A stretch of 64,000 bases of DNA from Coleophoma eucalyptorum (Eukaryota > Ascomycota > Leotiomycetes > Helotiales > Dermateaceae). Where the stretch lies: positions 124,001 to 188,000 of the forward strand of contig JALRME010000021.1 of NCBI GenBank assembly GCA_026120035.1, given 5' to 3'. A program made the position numbers and the translations under genes. Below the pieces are notes generated by a model. It was given only the letters and a program-made list of their open reading frames with translations. It was not told the DNA's origin and ran no database searches. Shown in pieces: positions 44,784 through 59,700 of this stretch (within the stretch, counting starts at the first letter, position 1; the number at the start of each line of letters is the position of its first letter).

Positions 44784-46417
44784 ATGGACGATGACGAGGA
44801 TGTCTCCTCTTCACAGGAGATTGACTTTTGTACCCTGGGCATGTTCATCCTTGGTGAGCTTCTCTTCTGTTCTTCTTGCTTGTCTCGACCTTTGCTTGTC
44901 CTGCGCGAGCTGTCAAGCACGTTGACGAAGATCACCATGACGCTAGTGGCAGAGTTGGGGCCATTGTGTATCATTGAACCCGATTACATGTATCCAGGAT
45001 TGGACTGCATATTCTCTTTGTGGTTTGCAACCAAGTGACGCGAGTTTTGATCATCTATTTTGAAGGAATGGTCGTTGCCTTCAATCGCGGCTACATCGCC
45101 TATCATTCATTGCATGAAAGTTCATGTCAGATTGCGAAAATAAGTCCGATCGGTTGAAATTGGCACCAGGCTACAGAAAATTGCAACATGAATCAGTCGA
45201 ACCCTAAATCTTGCTGAGAATTATTGGAGGCCTGAAACCATTTGTTTTACAAAATCATGATCTAACCATCCATAGATGAGATTCATTACCAGCCACCAAA
45301 ACCATCCGTGTATAACATTCTAGGCGGAAGCGGAACATACGCCACCCTAGGAGCGCGTATTTTCTCTCCAGCGCCAAAAGAGTCCAAAAAGGTTTCATGG
45401 ATTGTAGACGTAGGCAGTGATTTCCCGGAAGATACCGTGACGCAGTTGAAATCCTGGCAGACATCATGCCTCTTCCGCCGCGATTCAAGTCGACTCACCA
45501 CACGGGGCTGGAACTCGTTTGATGAGAATGAAGACCGCGCTTTCTCGTACATGACCCCGAAATTGCGACTGGAGCCCAAAGATCTCACGATTCCTCTGCT
45601 CTCATCGAAGGCTTATCACCTAAACTGCTCGCCGACGCGCTGTATATCTATCGTTGCGCATATCATGTCGATGCGAAGACAGCTCTACCTCCCAAAACCG
45701 CTCTTTATCTGGGAACCAGTGCCCGATCTCTGTGTGCCTTCGGAACTTCTCAATCTCACTAACGCACTGCCATACATCGACGTCTGCTCTCCGAATCACT
45801 CGGAACTCGCCTCTCTCATGGGCGACAGCGGCATTGATGCCGAAACAGGTGATGTGGATACGGCAGCCGTAGAGCGCGCCTGTGAACAGCTTCTGGAGTC
45901 AATGCCTTTGAACCAAACTTTCGCCCTCGTAGTCCGCTCAGGTGCAAAAGGATGTTATATCGCCAAAAACGGCGGTGTTCTAAAAAGACCCAAGAAAAAG
46001 AAGCGTAGCCACCACGGGCGTGGTGGACTGACGCCTGATATGGATATGTTCTCACTCTTTGAGGGACTCATGAATGATGCAGGAGCATATGATTTTGAGC
46101 GCCGGGATGAGGAAGAGATCGATCCTGGAATTGAGAAGTGGATCCCTGCATACCACACGTCGCAAGAGAAAGTCATCGATCCGACTGGTGGTGGGAATGG
46201 CTTTCTGGGCGGTATGGCCGTTGCATTGGCCAGAGGGAAGGGACTAGAAGACGCAGTGCTCTGGGGTAGCGTCGCTGCTAGTTTTGCTATTGAGCAGGTA
46301 GGTGTTCCGGATTTAGGAGTAGATGAGGAAGGGAGAGAGACTTGGAATGGAGCCCAAGCTGGGGAGAGAGTTGAGGAGTTGAGGAAGAGGATGCTAGCCG
46401 GTGAGATGGGCACATAA
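44784..46417 (+). CDS. PfkB-family protein, Mak32-like
   Basis: Two exons (44784-44853, 45276-46417) give 403 residues. The 422-bp intron is the longest in the window; joining gives FCTLGMFILDEIHYQPPKPS followed by LGGSGTYATLGARIF, the N-terminal sugar-kinase-like fold typical of fungal Mak32. The C-terminal PfkB signature reads DPTGGGNGFLGG, so the catalytic Asp of GAGD is Asn331. Yeast Mak32 is needed for stability of L-A virus-like particles, but its biochemical role is unknown. A basic insertion (KRPKKKKRSHH) and a linker rich in Asp/Glu occur near 255-300. It may be catalytically inactive. Confidence 0.8.
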
Positions 46418-46931
46418 ACCTGGCAGCAACAAAGTATGGGAACGATGGTCGATCTTACGATGAAGAGATTGATGGATGCAGGGTTGGAGGGAATGGATTG
46501 GCCGGGGGGGGGGGGGTATGGTTGGGTGCATTGATTTGGCTTGCTTGCATGGGTGGATGACATAAATGGTCCCTTTCTTCACATGGAAACAACTCTCTCA
46601 TACGAACTTTAAAAAAAAGCTTATAGATATGCGTTGCTTTATTGCGTTCTTCCGGATATTTCACAGAAATGATATTGAGCTTAGCTTCACAATGTTTAAC
46701 ACCATATCATTAGATATAGAGAAAACAACAAAAGAGTGCCGTCGAGCACCAAACTTCAAAACGCCGATGTATCCCCCACCCTATTTGCTTGGAATTTAAT
46801 ATAATTCCAATACAATAAGGAAAACGCCCGCCGTGCTACATCACAATCAATCCAGTTACTGAAGTGTCTACTAACTCAGACACGCATGCATGCGCCCAAC
46901 CCTTTGCACGAAAACCACAAAAGAGGTTTAC
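46418..46931. other. Convergent intergenic region
   Basis: 3' ends of the Mak32-like gene and MCM3. Contains the poly-G run listed below; otherwise nothing. Confidence 0.5.
46504..46516 (+). repeat. Homopolymer of 13 G
   Basis: A G13 tract in the convergent spacer; length may be uncertain because such runs are error-prone in sequencing. Confidence 0.7.
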
Positions 46932-49748
<2,817 letters not shown>

Positions 49749-50551
49749 GATTATCTCGAGATCGTAGTGTGTGTCGAGATAGTTTCACACAAGATCTCGT
49801 TGCTGTGGTTGTGGATAGCGAAATTGTGCGTTGGTGTTGAGGGGCACAAGTTTGGGAGAAAGACGCGTCGTCGCGAAAAATCAGGAGGCCAGACGAGCGC
49901 GTTAAGTGCCTGCAGCTTTAGCGCGTTTTCCTATCGCTTAAAGAAAAGGGGTTCTTTCTTCTCGTACTCATCTTCCAAGGTATGTTGAAGAAGTCAAGGT
50001 ATCAAGGAAAGGTCTTGGCTCCAAGGATTTGTTGCTTGTTGAAATGAGAATGGAAATAATTTGGACTATGACGTCATTCGACTACGCCCATGGATACCTA
50101 TCAACAGCCATCCTTTCATCCAATTTTGAGATCAGATGACGGCTCGACAGATTGAAATCACTCTACATCCGCCGGCCAGGGTTCCTATCATCACTTCTGA
50201 TTAAAGGTTGTCGGATCTATGTAAAACCCTAGTTCACGCGCGAATTTAAGGAGCATGGAGAACGAAATAAGTAACACCATTGAGCTTGATCTATGGAAAC
50301 TAGTATTTGATATGCTACTTTTGGGGAGGGCACCTCGAGCAAGCATAGTCGGAGGGTTGAGTTGTAACAAAAACACAGACCTGCCACCTGCTGAGAGGTC
50401 AGAGGTTTCTGCAAGAATTATTTGAGTTCAAGACAAGAATCGCGGCTAGATTTATTCACGCCTTAGCTAAGTAGTATGTGAAGCCATGATATCCATTTTC
50501 ATGTCTTTTGTTACAGAGGTTTTACGTTAAACTCCACGCCACCAATCATCT
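49749..50551. promoter_or_regulatory. MCM3 promoter region
   Basis: 803 bp between the MCM3 start and the 3' end of the propeller gene. Cell-cycle boxes are listed separately; GCGCGT-like motifs also occur at 49897-49925. Confidence 0.5.
49863..49878. promoter_or_regulatory. Adjacent MCB (ACGCGT) and SCB (CGCGAAA) cell-cycle boxes
   Basis: ACGCGT at 49863-49868 and CGCGAAA at 49872-49878, about 115-130 bp upstream of the MCM3 start. These are the MBF and SBF sites that drive G1/S genes, including MCMs, in yeasts. Confidence 0.55.
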
Positions 50552-51836
50552 CTAATCATACATAACCACGGTAGAGGGCCCAGCATCCATAGCAAAATGA
50601 GCCACAGCGCTTGCAGTAGCACTGCTTGTACCATTTAGAGTAATCTTCCACATCTCAATAAAGTTGCTACCACTGTCGGTAATAGCAAAATACTCCTCGG
50701 AGAACAATGCGGCCGTGACAGAATTGGCACTTCCACCACTTCCTGTGGTTTCAGTGAGGAAGAGCTGATCGACAATTGCACCAGTGGTGCTATCAAGTGA
50801 GAATGCAGACACGTAACCAGGGATTGTGGTCGTCCTAGAGCGTGTTGCTGCATACATGTATTTTGGAGTTCCGTCTGCGCTGTATGAAAAAACAACTTCA
50901 TCGGCCCAGTATGAGCTAGTAGCATTTGTGAAACCTATAGCGTTATTAGAAGATGTAGTCTTGACATGGAATCTCTTTCACTCACCCGTTGGAAGAAGAG
51001 GATAAGTAGTGTTAGTATATGTCAACATTCCGGTGCTGTTGTCTCTAGCATAGACTCCGATCTCACTTGATGCTTCGAACAGAACGTAAGCATATGCTCC
51101 TCGAGGGTCAATGGCCATGTGTCTAGGGTCGGACCCAGTCGGGGCAGCGAGATATTGGACTTCAGTAACCTCATCAGTTGTGGTGTCGTAACTGTGTACC
51201 CATACTGCATTTCCCATGTCATCTGCGGAGTAGACAAATTTGTTATCGGCACTGAGCGCCAATCCATGTACGCCCGAATTGCTCCCGTATGTCATGTTTC
51301 CAACTATGGCTGAGAGCGCGCCTGTGCTGTCCACAGTCAACATATTTCCTGAACACCCAGTGCTGTAAGGTGCGCCGAAAACGACATATGGCGATACAGT
51401 AGAAGCGACCATATAATTGAGGTTATCACCTAAATCAAACCATTAATATCAAAAATATATCGGTTGTGAGGTGGACGTACAGCCAGATTCAAGGCTGACA
51501 GAAGATACATATTCGAGACCAGTACTATTGGTGATCGTGTAGCTATCATATTGAGCTCCATTGGCAACATAAAGGTTCTTCTTCAATGCCTAGGAAGAAT
51601 ATTAGCATTCCAGGAGCTATAGCATGAGCCAATGTACGAACATCAATGGCGATCCACTTGGATGAACTAGCAATGGAAGTAATATTGCTAGCAGCGGTGA
51701 GCGTGTTAGCTTCATCGTCGAATGCAATGGCGTAGATATCCGTTCCGCTGAAAACACCACTGAACATATGATGGACCGTGCCTAAAGCTTGGCCGGCAAA
51801 AAGTCCGAGTAGAAGCTTTGGAGTGAATGACACCAT
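50552..51836 (-). CDS. Secreted carboxy-cis,cis-muconate cyclase-like beta-propeller
   Basis: Four exons (51836-51642, 51589-51481, 51429-50986, 50934-50552) give 376 residues. An apparent signal peptide (MVSFTPKLLLGLFAGQALG) precedes a lactonase-type seven-bladed propeller: SKWIAID..KKNLYVANG, SGVHGLALSADNKFVYSADDMGNAVWVHSYD, GSDPRHMAIDPRGAYAYVLFE, and SVTAALFSEEYFAITDSGSNFIEMWKI. Neurospora 3-carboxymuconate cyclase, which acts in the cytosolic protocatechuate branch of the beta-ketoadipate pathway, has the same fold and length but no signal peptide. Several N-glycosylation sequons support secretion. The substrate is not known. Introns are 51-52 bp. Confidence 0.8.
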
Positions 51837-54553
51837 GTTGAAAAAAAACCAATGAATGACCGAGTACGATAAAAGAGTGAGTGACGAACAGAAAAAAGCC
51901 TGCTTGACGCCTTCGGAAACACAAAGAACAGCTTCTGACTTTATACGTCAATACCCACCGCACGAAGCATAGACGAGATACTGAGTAGAGGAAGGGAGTA
52001 ACCTTGTAGGGTTTGTTTCTATACCTGGCTTCGGCACTCACGCAATCCTACTACCGGAACCCCTTCAGTGGAGAAGCAAGTATCGCTCTCGACCAACAGG
52101 ATTCAACTTGATGACACGACGGAGAATAACGGGGGTGCTATTGGCTAATTGAGGCCTTTGCACGATCCATCTAAGTAAAGCCCTCTTCTCTATCAACTTT
52201 CTCCCTCATGGAACACATTGAGCGCATCTCACTCGAGTTGTTGTTTATTCCCCATCATTACTTCCAACAAAACCAGCTGCTGTTCGCATATGACCGCTTC
52301 TCGTGATGAAACCACGAGTCGATTGCAGGACTGCAGTTGGGCTTTACTATGGCGGTGACATACTCTACACGTGAGAGGCACCATACGCTTACGTATCCAA
52401 GGGGATAAGCCTTTAGGGTGATTTGGCGACTTTGCTTATTTTCGAGTACCCTAGCGCTTTCGCTGTTCGTTGAGCGGCTTGAGCTCGTGGCAACGCCAAC
52501 TTGCGGAGCACAGTCTATCCCGTTTTTATTGTTGAAACAAAAGGACGCGTAGCTCTGGAAGTAAATCCTTCGGCTGGTCAGGATGTTGCTGTATTAAGCG
52601 AAAAGGGCCACGAGTAAAGCGGGTGATCATATCACTCTTTAGATGGCCTTGGCGTTTTTTTCAGGCATATGCTGCCGAGGATATACATCTCTTAAAATGA
52701 TGTAAAGGATTAGATATGCTTAAGCCCATCCTCTTGAGATCAAGGCTCGGAAAGTCAGCTTTATTCTGATAATCGAGGAGAACATGGAAGCTATCGAAGG
52801 CAGTTGTCTCGCTTATAAAAGGGCTACCAACAAATGCTATAGGTGAATGGCCTATAATTGTAAGTCCTCCAACCTGCCAGTCCACTCCATTGCCAAAACT
52901 AAGTAAACAAAGGAGTAGTCCGCTTTATTAAAATCAGCCATTGGTACTTATTTACCAGGCGACTATCACTACCGAGCGGGCACAACGCATGGGCCATTCG
53001 CATATTAATAGCTTCGACATCACAATTTCCTTCATGGATTCGGCTATGTGACAACATTCTAATCCCTGATGCATTTCTGGGGGTTTACGCACAACGCGGC
53101 CTTGATTCGTTGGTCAAACTCAGTGCTTAAGTGGACGTTGAGAAGATCGGTAGTCCATGAACCGTGACAACCACTGGCTGTCTCATTTATATGATATACA
53201 TGAAGTGCGAAATAGGACGAACGTCCACCTGTAATGCTTGGCAACGCTGTTCTACATAGTCCCTACAGAGTCATAGTTGGTTTTGAGGATAGTAGCTACT
53301 CTTAACGGGTTCCAGTCATCGATATGGAACGCAGTGCATGCGGGATCTGCGGCAAAGCTTAGAGACTAGAGGAGTTTGGTTGCAGAGCGGAATCAGCTAT
53401 TAGTGAGCTTAAACATTTGCCCATCCTTCTTCATACTCACGATGACAGGTTTTACCCCGAATCTACTCAATGCCAAGATGAGGAAGTTGGACCCTTGAGG
53501 GTTCCGTTTGCGCTCGTCCGAGGCAACTTCCAGAAGATCAGAGTCAGAAAGTTAATATGGAACGAACCCTGCAGCAGTTTTGCTCTCTCAATTGCGAATA
53601 AACAAGCTTTTCTTGACCAAACTGGTTTGTTCTCAGGGGCAATAAGTTTTAAGTCAGAAGCTCGAATGGGTACTTTGATATGTCAATTCGGAAATCGCCT
53701 ACGTCGACTGCTAGAGCAAAGGTGAGGTAGTGTTAGACAAACCATTGGTGTTGGCTTTCTGCATGACCCCTCGCTCGTCCCAAGTTGCCTCGAGCTGATA
53801 TACGAGAGTCACAAATCAGAGTATCATTATCAGAAAAACCTCGAAAGGGGCTTAAAGGCTCTAAACAGGGTATATTGAAGTGATAGTGGTCGTCTGCCCA
53901 AAGCAAGTGACTGGTGTATTCCAGTAATCTGAGGTTACGTGTATCAAGATCATTCCAACGGTTTTGTGTTATGCTAAGGTAGCTCGAAGGTGAGAAAGAT
54001 TTCCTCACGCGCGCCTCGAAGAAACCCTCCCCTCCCCCGTCCCCCAAATCAGGCGGTGCTTCTTCATAAACTAGAATAACGCGAAATCCCTCAATCAGCA
54101 AGGCCCCTCTAGCTTAAGTGATTAGAGGTAGAGGTCTGAAGAGTTGATTGCCCCTTCAAAACCTTCTTCTGGAGGTTTCTAAGAAATCATACCCACCTTA
54201 AGAGTATGATTTCAGAGTTTTTGCTTTTTTTTTCTTTTCATGTGAACATCTCCTATTGTTAGCTGTTCTCTACAAATTTTGTTCTGTTTATGCTGTTTAT
54301 TGAATAATATAAGAAGATTCCCTGTTCTTTTTGTGATGATCTTGGGGCTGGAATTATATCAAAATATTTTAGTGCCTGGAAAAGGAAAACAGAGGCTTCC
54401 AAAATATTATTGCCTACAAATGGCAAAACGTCATCTCTAATTGGTCATAAATTAGTTATCTAAGATTAAAACACTCCCATAATTGTATAAAGCATTTCTC
54501 ACACTCGTTGTGAACTCAAGTTAAGTGATGAGGACTGGAGCTAGTTGTAATGC
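51837..54553. other. Gene-poor region left of the HET gene (2.7 kb)
   Basis: No convincing gene. Open frames at 52661-52885(-), 53059-53244(-), 53417-53725(+) and 53733-54101(-) show no recognised domain. A pyrimidine/purine-rich and then AT-rich stretch (54220-54500) precedes the HET gene 3' end. No terminal repeats or transposase fragments are seen. Confidence 0.4.
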
Positions 54554-56716
54554 TTATACCAAAGTAATAGTAGAGACCTTGTAACCACCATCTGTCACAC
54601 CATCCTCAATAAGCTCTGGAAGTTCTATATCTTTTGCATCCTCCGCAGTTGAAATACGTTCTAGTCCCAGAATAGCAGCGCGCACAAGAAGTCCTTCCAT
54701 AAGGCCCTCAGTTCCATACATACAAGCAGGGGAGACAACATTATAAGATTCCCCATCTGTTCTCAGGACCATCGGAAAAGGGCAGCCAAAAAGAATCCAT
54801 ATCTCATCACCACCTTTCACCTGTCCACCTTGTGTGAGTGCAAAATCCCCTTGGTCGCTAGTGAAGGAGATACGGCTCCCATCACAAGCTTTCTTGATAA
54901 AGTGAAGAAACGTGTTATAGTTTTCCCAGTTTCGGGGCAATATCCCATCTGAGACAATCTGTGCGAGATCTGCGAGTCGAAGAACTGTCTGGTCAGCGTC
55001 CTTGGACAAATGGAGGACATTGAAGATTTCGTCGAATGATTCGGCTGAGGTTGCACGTAGGCGATTGAGGTTCTTCAGTTCAAGGTCGTGAGCAGCCATC
55101 ATGACATGCCACCTGAGAATGAGGAGCATATAGAGGAAACACTCCTCGTCGGATAAGGTAAAGTTTGAGATAAGGAGCGTGGTAGCTGCTTTCAGCAAAG
55201 TTTTACCAAGATTCTCAACCACGGCACGGATCTTTTGACCTAGAAGCCTTGAATCCTGGCCTACCCCCAAGTTTATTATGTGAGAAATAATCACTGCCAT
55301 ATCAATGAGTTGCAATCCTTCGCAGGCGAGTGAAATTGGGTTCTCGGCAAAATGGTCGATTCGCATGCCTTGAACTGTCATCGTCTTCCCGTCAGCACTT
55401 ATGAAGCTGCTGCTAGCTTTGAGCGAAGCAGAAGCATATGCACCTGTCCAAAAGAGAGATACTTGAGTCCAGTGGGGCATCCAAGACGGATGAGTCGGAT
55501 AGCTGGCCATGATTGACGAAGCACCTGCATAAGGTAAAAACAACAGCTTCTGTGAAGACCGGAGGATAAAGCGTGCGACATCAGTCTGGATTTCAACTTC
55601 AGTCTTCGTATAATCAACAGGTATATCTCCGTTCCCGACATCAGTGACTAAACCAAGCATACCATAGACACGATCTCGGGGATCTGTGACTTGAAGTCTG
55701 GTGGCTACCCTCATCGCGCCGAGGAGAAATATCGGCGTAATGTACTTACCGTCGCCGAGGTTAAGTGCCGTGCTACTGTCTGATATATATGGAGGCACTA
55801 ATTTATATATAAGGATTGGGCTTTTCAACTCGTACATCTTACGCCACCATAGCAGATGCTTAGAAGGGACCATAGCCAGACCAAAGCTTCGAGAAAGTGC
55901 AGTCCAAGAACCTGCCTCGTCAGAGTGCTGTTCTTGACTGCCTTCGATTTGTAAAGGGAGGTTCAGCTCTGGATTAGCACGCCGTAGGAGAAGAGCCTGG
56001 AAAGCCATCAAGCAGTCACCGTCGATCACGGTACTGTTGCAATGAACCATAAATTTCTTAGCCAGTACCAATTCTTGCTGAATCCAGAGGCGGTCCCAGT
56101 ACTGGTCTTGAAAAAGATGCATCAGGGGCAGCCAGATGCTTGGGTCGTCACCCAAGTCCGAGACATCACTTTCTTCACTTAGTGTTCGAAGCCTACTACT
56201 CATTGCACGACCAATAAAAATCGTGCGATCAATATAAACGCGAACAGTGGTAGCTTGAGTGTATATGGACCTCATCAGAGCCACTTGTGCGCTTCGCTCT
56301 TGAACATCATTTTGGTTGACACACAGCGCATCAATCCAAAGCGTGCAGATTGAGTCCCGCTTTCGAATGCAGCGAAGCGCTCTGGTAAGATTTGGGGTGA
56401 TTCTGACATTGTTCTGACCGAGCGTGATAACATGTTGGTCGACCGGCGATTCCCGCCTGCGGGCTGAGTTCAGCTTTTGAATGCAGCAAAATGGTTTGGC
56501 AAGATATGAAGTGATTTTGACGTTTTCTTGGTCAGCGGTGATAACACGTTGATCGGCAGGCGATCCCCACATGTAGGACAGTGCATCGTAGATCGGCTTG
56601 TTATCAAGAGAGCAGATGATAAGATTTCCAGTAAGGGGATCTTCTTGGATGCCAGGATGTAGCTCAAGCAGTCGGATAGCCTGGACAAGGCCATCGAGAG
56701 TGGCATATAGGGTCAT
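54554..56716 (-). CDS. HET-domain (heterokaryon incompatibility) protein
   Basis: Single exon, 720 residues from the first ATG (MTLYATLDGL); the open frame extends further only from a non-ATG codon. The HET domain has its usual order: IYDALSYMWGSP (about 42-53), then LWIDALCVNQND(V)QERS (about 125-140), then VRVYIDRTIFIG and WDRLWIQQELVLAK. The C-terminal half includes the DPRDRVYGMLGL block common in HET proteins and ends with GDEIWILFGCPFPMVLR. HET proteins trigger cell death after fusion of incompatible strains or act in innate recognition. Between the first two HET motifs the segment is doubled (about residues 52-89 and 90-123). It sits in a gene-poor island. Confidence 0.85.
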   Translation of the reverse strand: MTLYATLDGLVQAIRLLELHPGIQEDPLTGNLIICSLDNKPIYDALSYMWGSPADQRVITADQENVKITSYLAKPFCCIQKLNSARRRESPVDQHVITLGQNNVRITPNLTRALRCIRKRDSICTLWIDALCVNQNDVQERSAQVALMRSIYTQATTVRVYIDRTIFIGRAMSSRLRTLSEESDVSDLGDDPSIWLPLMHLFQDQYWDRLWIQQELVLAKKFMVHCNSTVIDGDCLMAFQALLLRRANPELNLPLQIEGSQEQHSDEAGSWTALSRSFGLAMVPSKHLLWWRKMYELKSPILIYKLVPPYISDSSTALNLGDGKYITPIFLLGAMRVATRLQVTDPRDRVYGMLGLVTDVGNGDIPVDYTKTEVEIQTDVARFILRSSQKLLFLPYAGASSIMASYPTHPSWMPHWTQVSLFWTGAYASASLKASSSFISADGKTMTVQGMRIDHFAENPISLACEGLQLIDMAVIISHIINLGVGQDSRLLGQKIRAVVENLGKTLLKAATTLLISNFTLSDEECFLYMLLILRWHVMMAAHDLELKNLNRLRATSAESFDEIFNVLHLSKDADQTVLRLADLAQIVSDGILPRNWENYNTFLHFIKKACDGSRISFTSDQGDFALTQGGQVKGGDEIWILFGCPFPMVLRTDGESYNVVSPACMYGTEGLMEGLLVRAAILGLERISTAEDAKDIELPELIEDGVTDGGYKVSTITLV
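56348..56563 (-). repeat. Intragenic tandem duplication in the HET domain
   Basis: Two successive coding units of 38 and 34 residues both read SPxDQxVITxxQxNVxIT...IxKxxS. They lie between the SYMWGS and LWIDALCVNQ motifs, where other HET proteins have one unit. Confidence 0.7.
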
Positions 56717-59700
56717 CTTGACCGAGTTGCTCGTGAAAAGGCTGCCATAGAGATGTAGACACCACTTCAATTGTAACAACTGACTTCATGCACATCTCAA
56801 CTTCAGCTCTCCAAGCCTAAGCTCAGCTGAGTTCCATGCAAGGACGCAGAAGCTGAGGCTGAGTGCATTCGTGGCTGTAAGCCACCGGCAGAGCGGGCGA
56901 TGCGTGTGCGGTGCAGAAAGTTAAGCGAGCACCTGAATAGAGATCCTGCTGCCTATTCAAGATCGGAAAGTTAAAATCGTATGACAGTTGAACTGTGAGG
57001 TTCTGGCTATTATTTAGTTATGATTAATTGGATTTAATTCTCAACCCGCGAAAAAGTATAGTGAGTGTTGTTTTTCTACGATGATTTCGATCATGAGGAT
57101 CCAAGGTGGGCAAACCAATATGATGAGCTATGCTTACTTTCCCGCTGCCAAACCTTTCAGTGGCGGCTCCGAAAGGCTAGGAAATGCGAGACATCCTATG
57201 AGCCCAGCACGTTCTATCAAATAAAGTTAGATACTGGAATGACTTTCAGTATTAAAAGTCTATACATATTGAGATGACATGTACCTGTAAATATGCAAAG
57301 TCCATATGTGACAAGGGAGATGTCTTGCAATCATTAAATCAATAAATTCATTCTGTTCATAATTCGTTATCGTAACATAGACCTAAGTGGCCATCCACAT
57401 AAATCATCAAGACATGAAATCCCCACAGAAGCAGCCGCTAAGTGACTCCATGTTCAGAAGAACAAATGCTTACACGCTGTAAAACAAGTAGAGTACCAAA
57501 GAAGAAGGGTAGCCGTGATGCTACTATTTGACCCCAGACTCCCGTATCGACCACCACCAATGCCGGCCAGGAGGCAACCTTTTCCTTGTGAAAATCCAGA
57601 AACCCTCCGGGTCGTAGCCCAAAACACGAGGTCCCAGCCACCACCATGAGGTACATCTCTTTTCGTTGGAATTTAGGGGCACTCGTAAGGCTCACACGAA
57701 GGACAATAGTCATGGGTCCCGTACGTCTCTGCTTTACAGCAAGAGTAGCAGCAGCTGTTGATGAGCAGTGCCGGGTCCTTGTAGATTATTTTGAATTTGC
57801 CTACGATACTCGCAGGGTTGAAGGCATGCTTTGGTGCTTGTGGATGCATGTTGGGATCGTGGATAGCAACTGAGAACGGCATGAAGAATTCTTGATGTTT
57901 GAAAGACTCTGGAGGCGCTCCGCTGTACAGTGGCGACTCGAAGGTAGAAAAGGCCCAAGAGGCTTAGCAGTTATTGCTCTGAGTAAGGCGAATATTGATA
58001 AACAAAAGCTTCCTCTTAGAATATGGAGCTCTACGAGGCTGAGCTAGAATCACGATCTTGCCCGGGTACAGTGGCGGGAGGATGGGATACTTATGTTTCT
58101 CGGTGCCTAACGACCGCGAGGCCTCTCACAGTATGTTCCGTCTCCCGTTTCAATTTTCAGTTGAAAGGCACATGTGTACCTTTGCTGACAGACGAGCTCC
58201 GCGCCATGCACTGCCCCTTGGCTTGGATATGACGGCGGTAAGAAGTGGGCAAAAGTGAGGCTGTCGGTCGGCCGGTAGGCGGTAGGAATGACCATTGGAG
58301 CATTTCCTGCAGCGGTCGATATAACTGATGTAAGCCAAAGTCCAACGTGCTCGAAAACTGATATATCGTTTTTGCGGCCTCTTCTCTTATATGTGAATAG
58401 AGATAGTGAGAAGGTGGTATCGCTGACACGATCCTGTATCTCTTAAATAGGCTGACAATCCGCATGCAGCCGTGTGACTATTCCCTGACCAAAGCAGGGC
58501 GTGCGCCACTTCCTGCTGCATAGATTCTGTACTCGGATTTCGATGACAGGAGCTGTGCCACACCGGGGCCTTGTCTTGGGACGCTTCGCTTGTCCCCGTT
58601 CGTAAGGGAAGGCCCTTCCCGAGTCCCGTGAAAGACTGTGCATACCTTGGGAATCTTTCCACAGCCCTTTTAAAGGTTCCTTGAGCATAAATTTGCATTC
58701 TCCAACAATGGTGTTGGATTGTGAGGCGGGTAGCGCCGCGAGCTTTTAGATGGTGCAATGGTTGTTGCCTTTGCAGAAAATGGTCTTTTTTGCACTCCAT
58801 TCATTCAAGGATGTGGGTGGGAACCCAGTGTGCCTTCGAGGTTGAAAATGTGACATGACAGCGTACGGAATCGATTGATGTATGCAGTATCTCACACTGA
58901 ATTCCACCTTCGGACAGAATATCCGACTGTGATGCTTTGTTCAGTGGAGGTCATGAGAAACATACTGACTCGAAATGACATCGTCAGTAGAATATGCAGT
59001 GCTCGGCCTTATGCAAGAGTCTTGGATATTGCAGGAGACTGCAGTGTTCGAATATTTGAGGATCATCGAAGTCCAGTAAATACACGGATAAGGAGGTTCT
59101 GGGGAAATCTTCGGACCCATAAACATGTACGTGCCAAAACCATCATCACTAACAGCCCGGACTGTGTGGGACATATTTCAATTCTAGACCATAACGTCTT
59201 CCTTGCCACTGTTACCCAGACCATTCTATGCGATAAACGGCCCTAGAAATGCCCCCGGCACCAGGGAGAGGAGAAATGGCGCTGACGGGGATCGGAGCAA
59301 AGCCCGTCTGGTTTTCAACCGTTCACAATATCAAGAGCAGTATTCGGATGGCAACACTGATGGCCACTCTTGTTTCTACTTACGTCTCCTCATATGAACG
59401 TCATCGGGTGTTCACATGTCTTTCCTTTTATCATGACCCAATTGAATCCCAAGTCCACTATATGATGATTATCGGTGACTTGCTAAACAGCCACTGACCA
59501 AGTATGACCTTGGTGGTCCACTATACCCAGTACCATGCAACAGATAATGCATGAGGAAACTCTAGCAAATGTAATATCAGTACTCAGCAAACACAGAAGA
59601 CTGCATCAGCAAATGATTAAGCGGTGAGCCCGACATGGAGATAAACGTAACAGGGGCCAGTGCATAACAACCCATGGTTTACCAGGTATGGTACTAAAAC

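Noticed and set aside
53733..54101. 122-codon open frame near the HET gene, possibly an effector or HET fragment
   Set aside because: It begins with a non-ATG codon and has no recognisable motif or signal peptide.
54220..54500. AT-rich stretch considered as a RIP-mutated transposon remnant
   Set aside because: There is no repeat copy, terminal repeat or transposase fragment in the window, and the AT content is only moderately raised.
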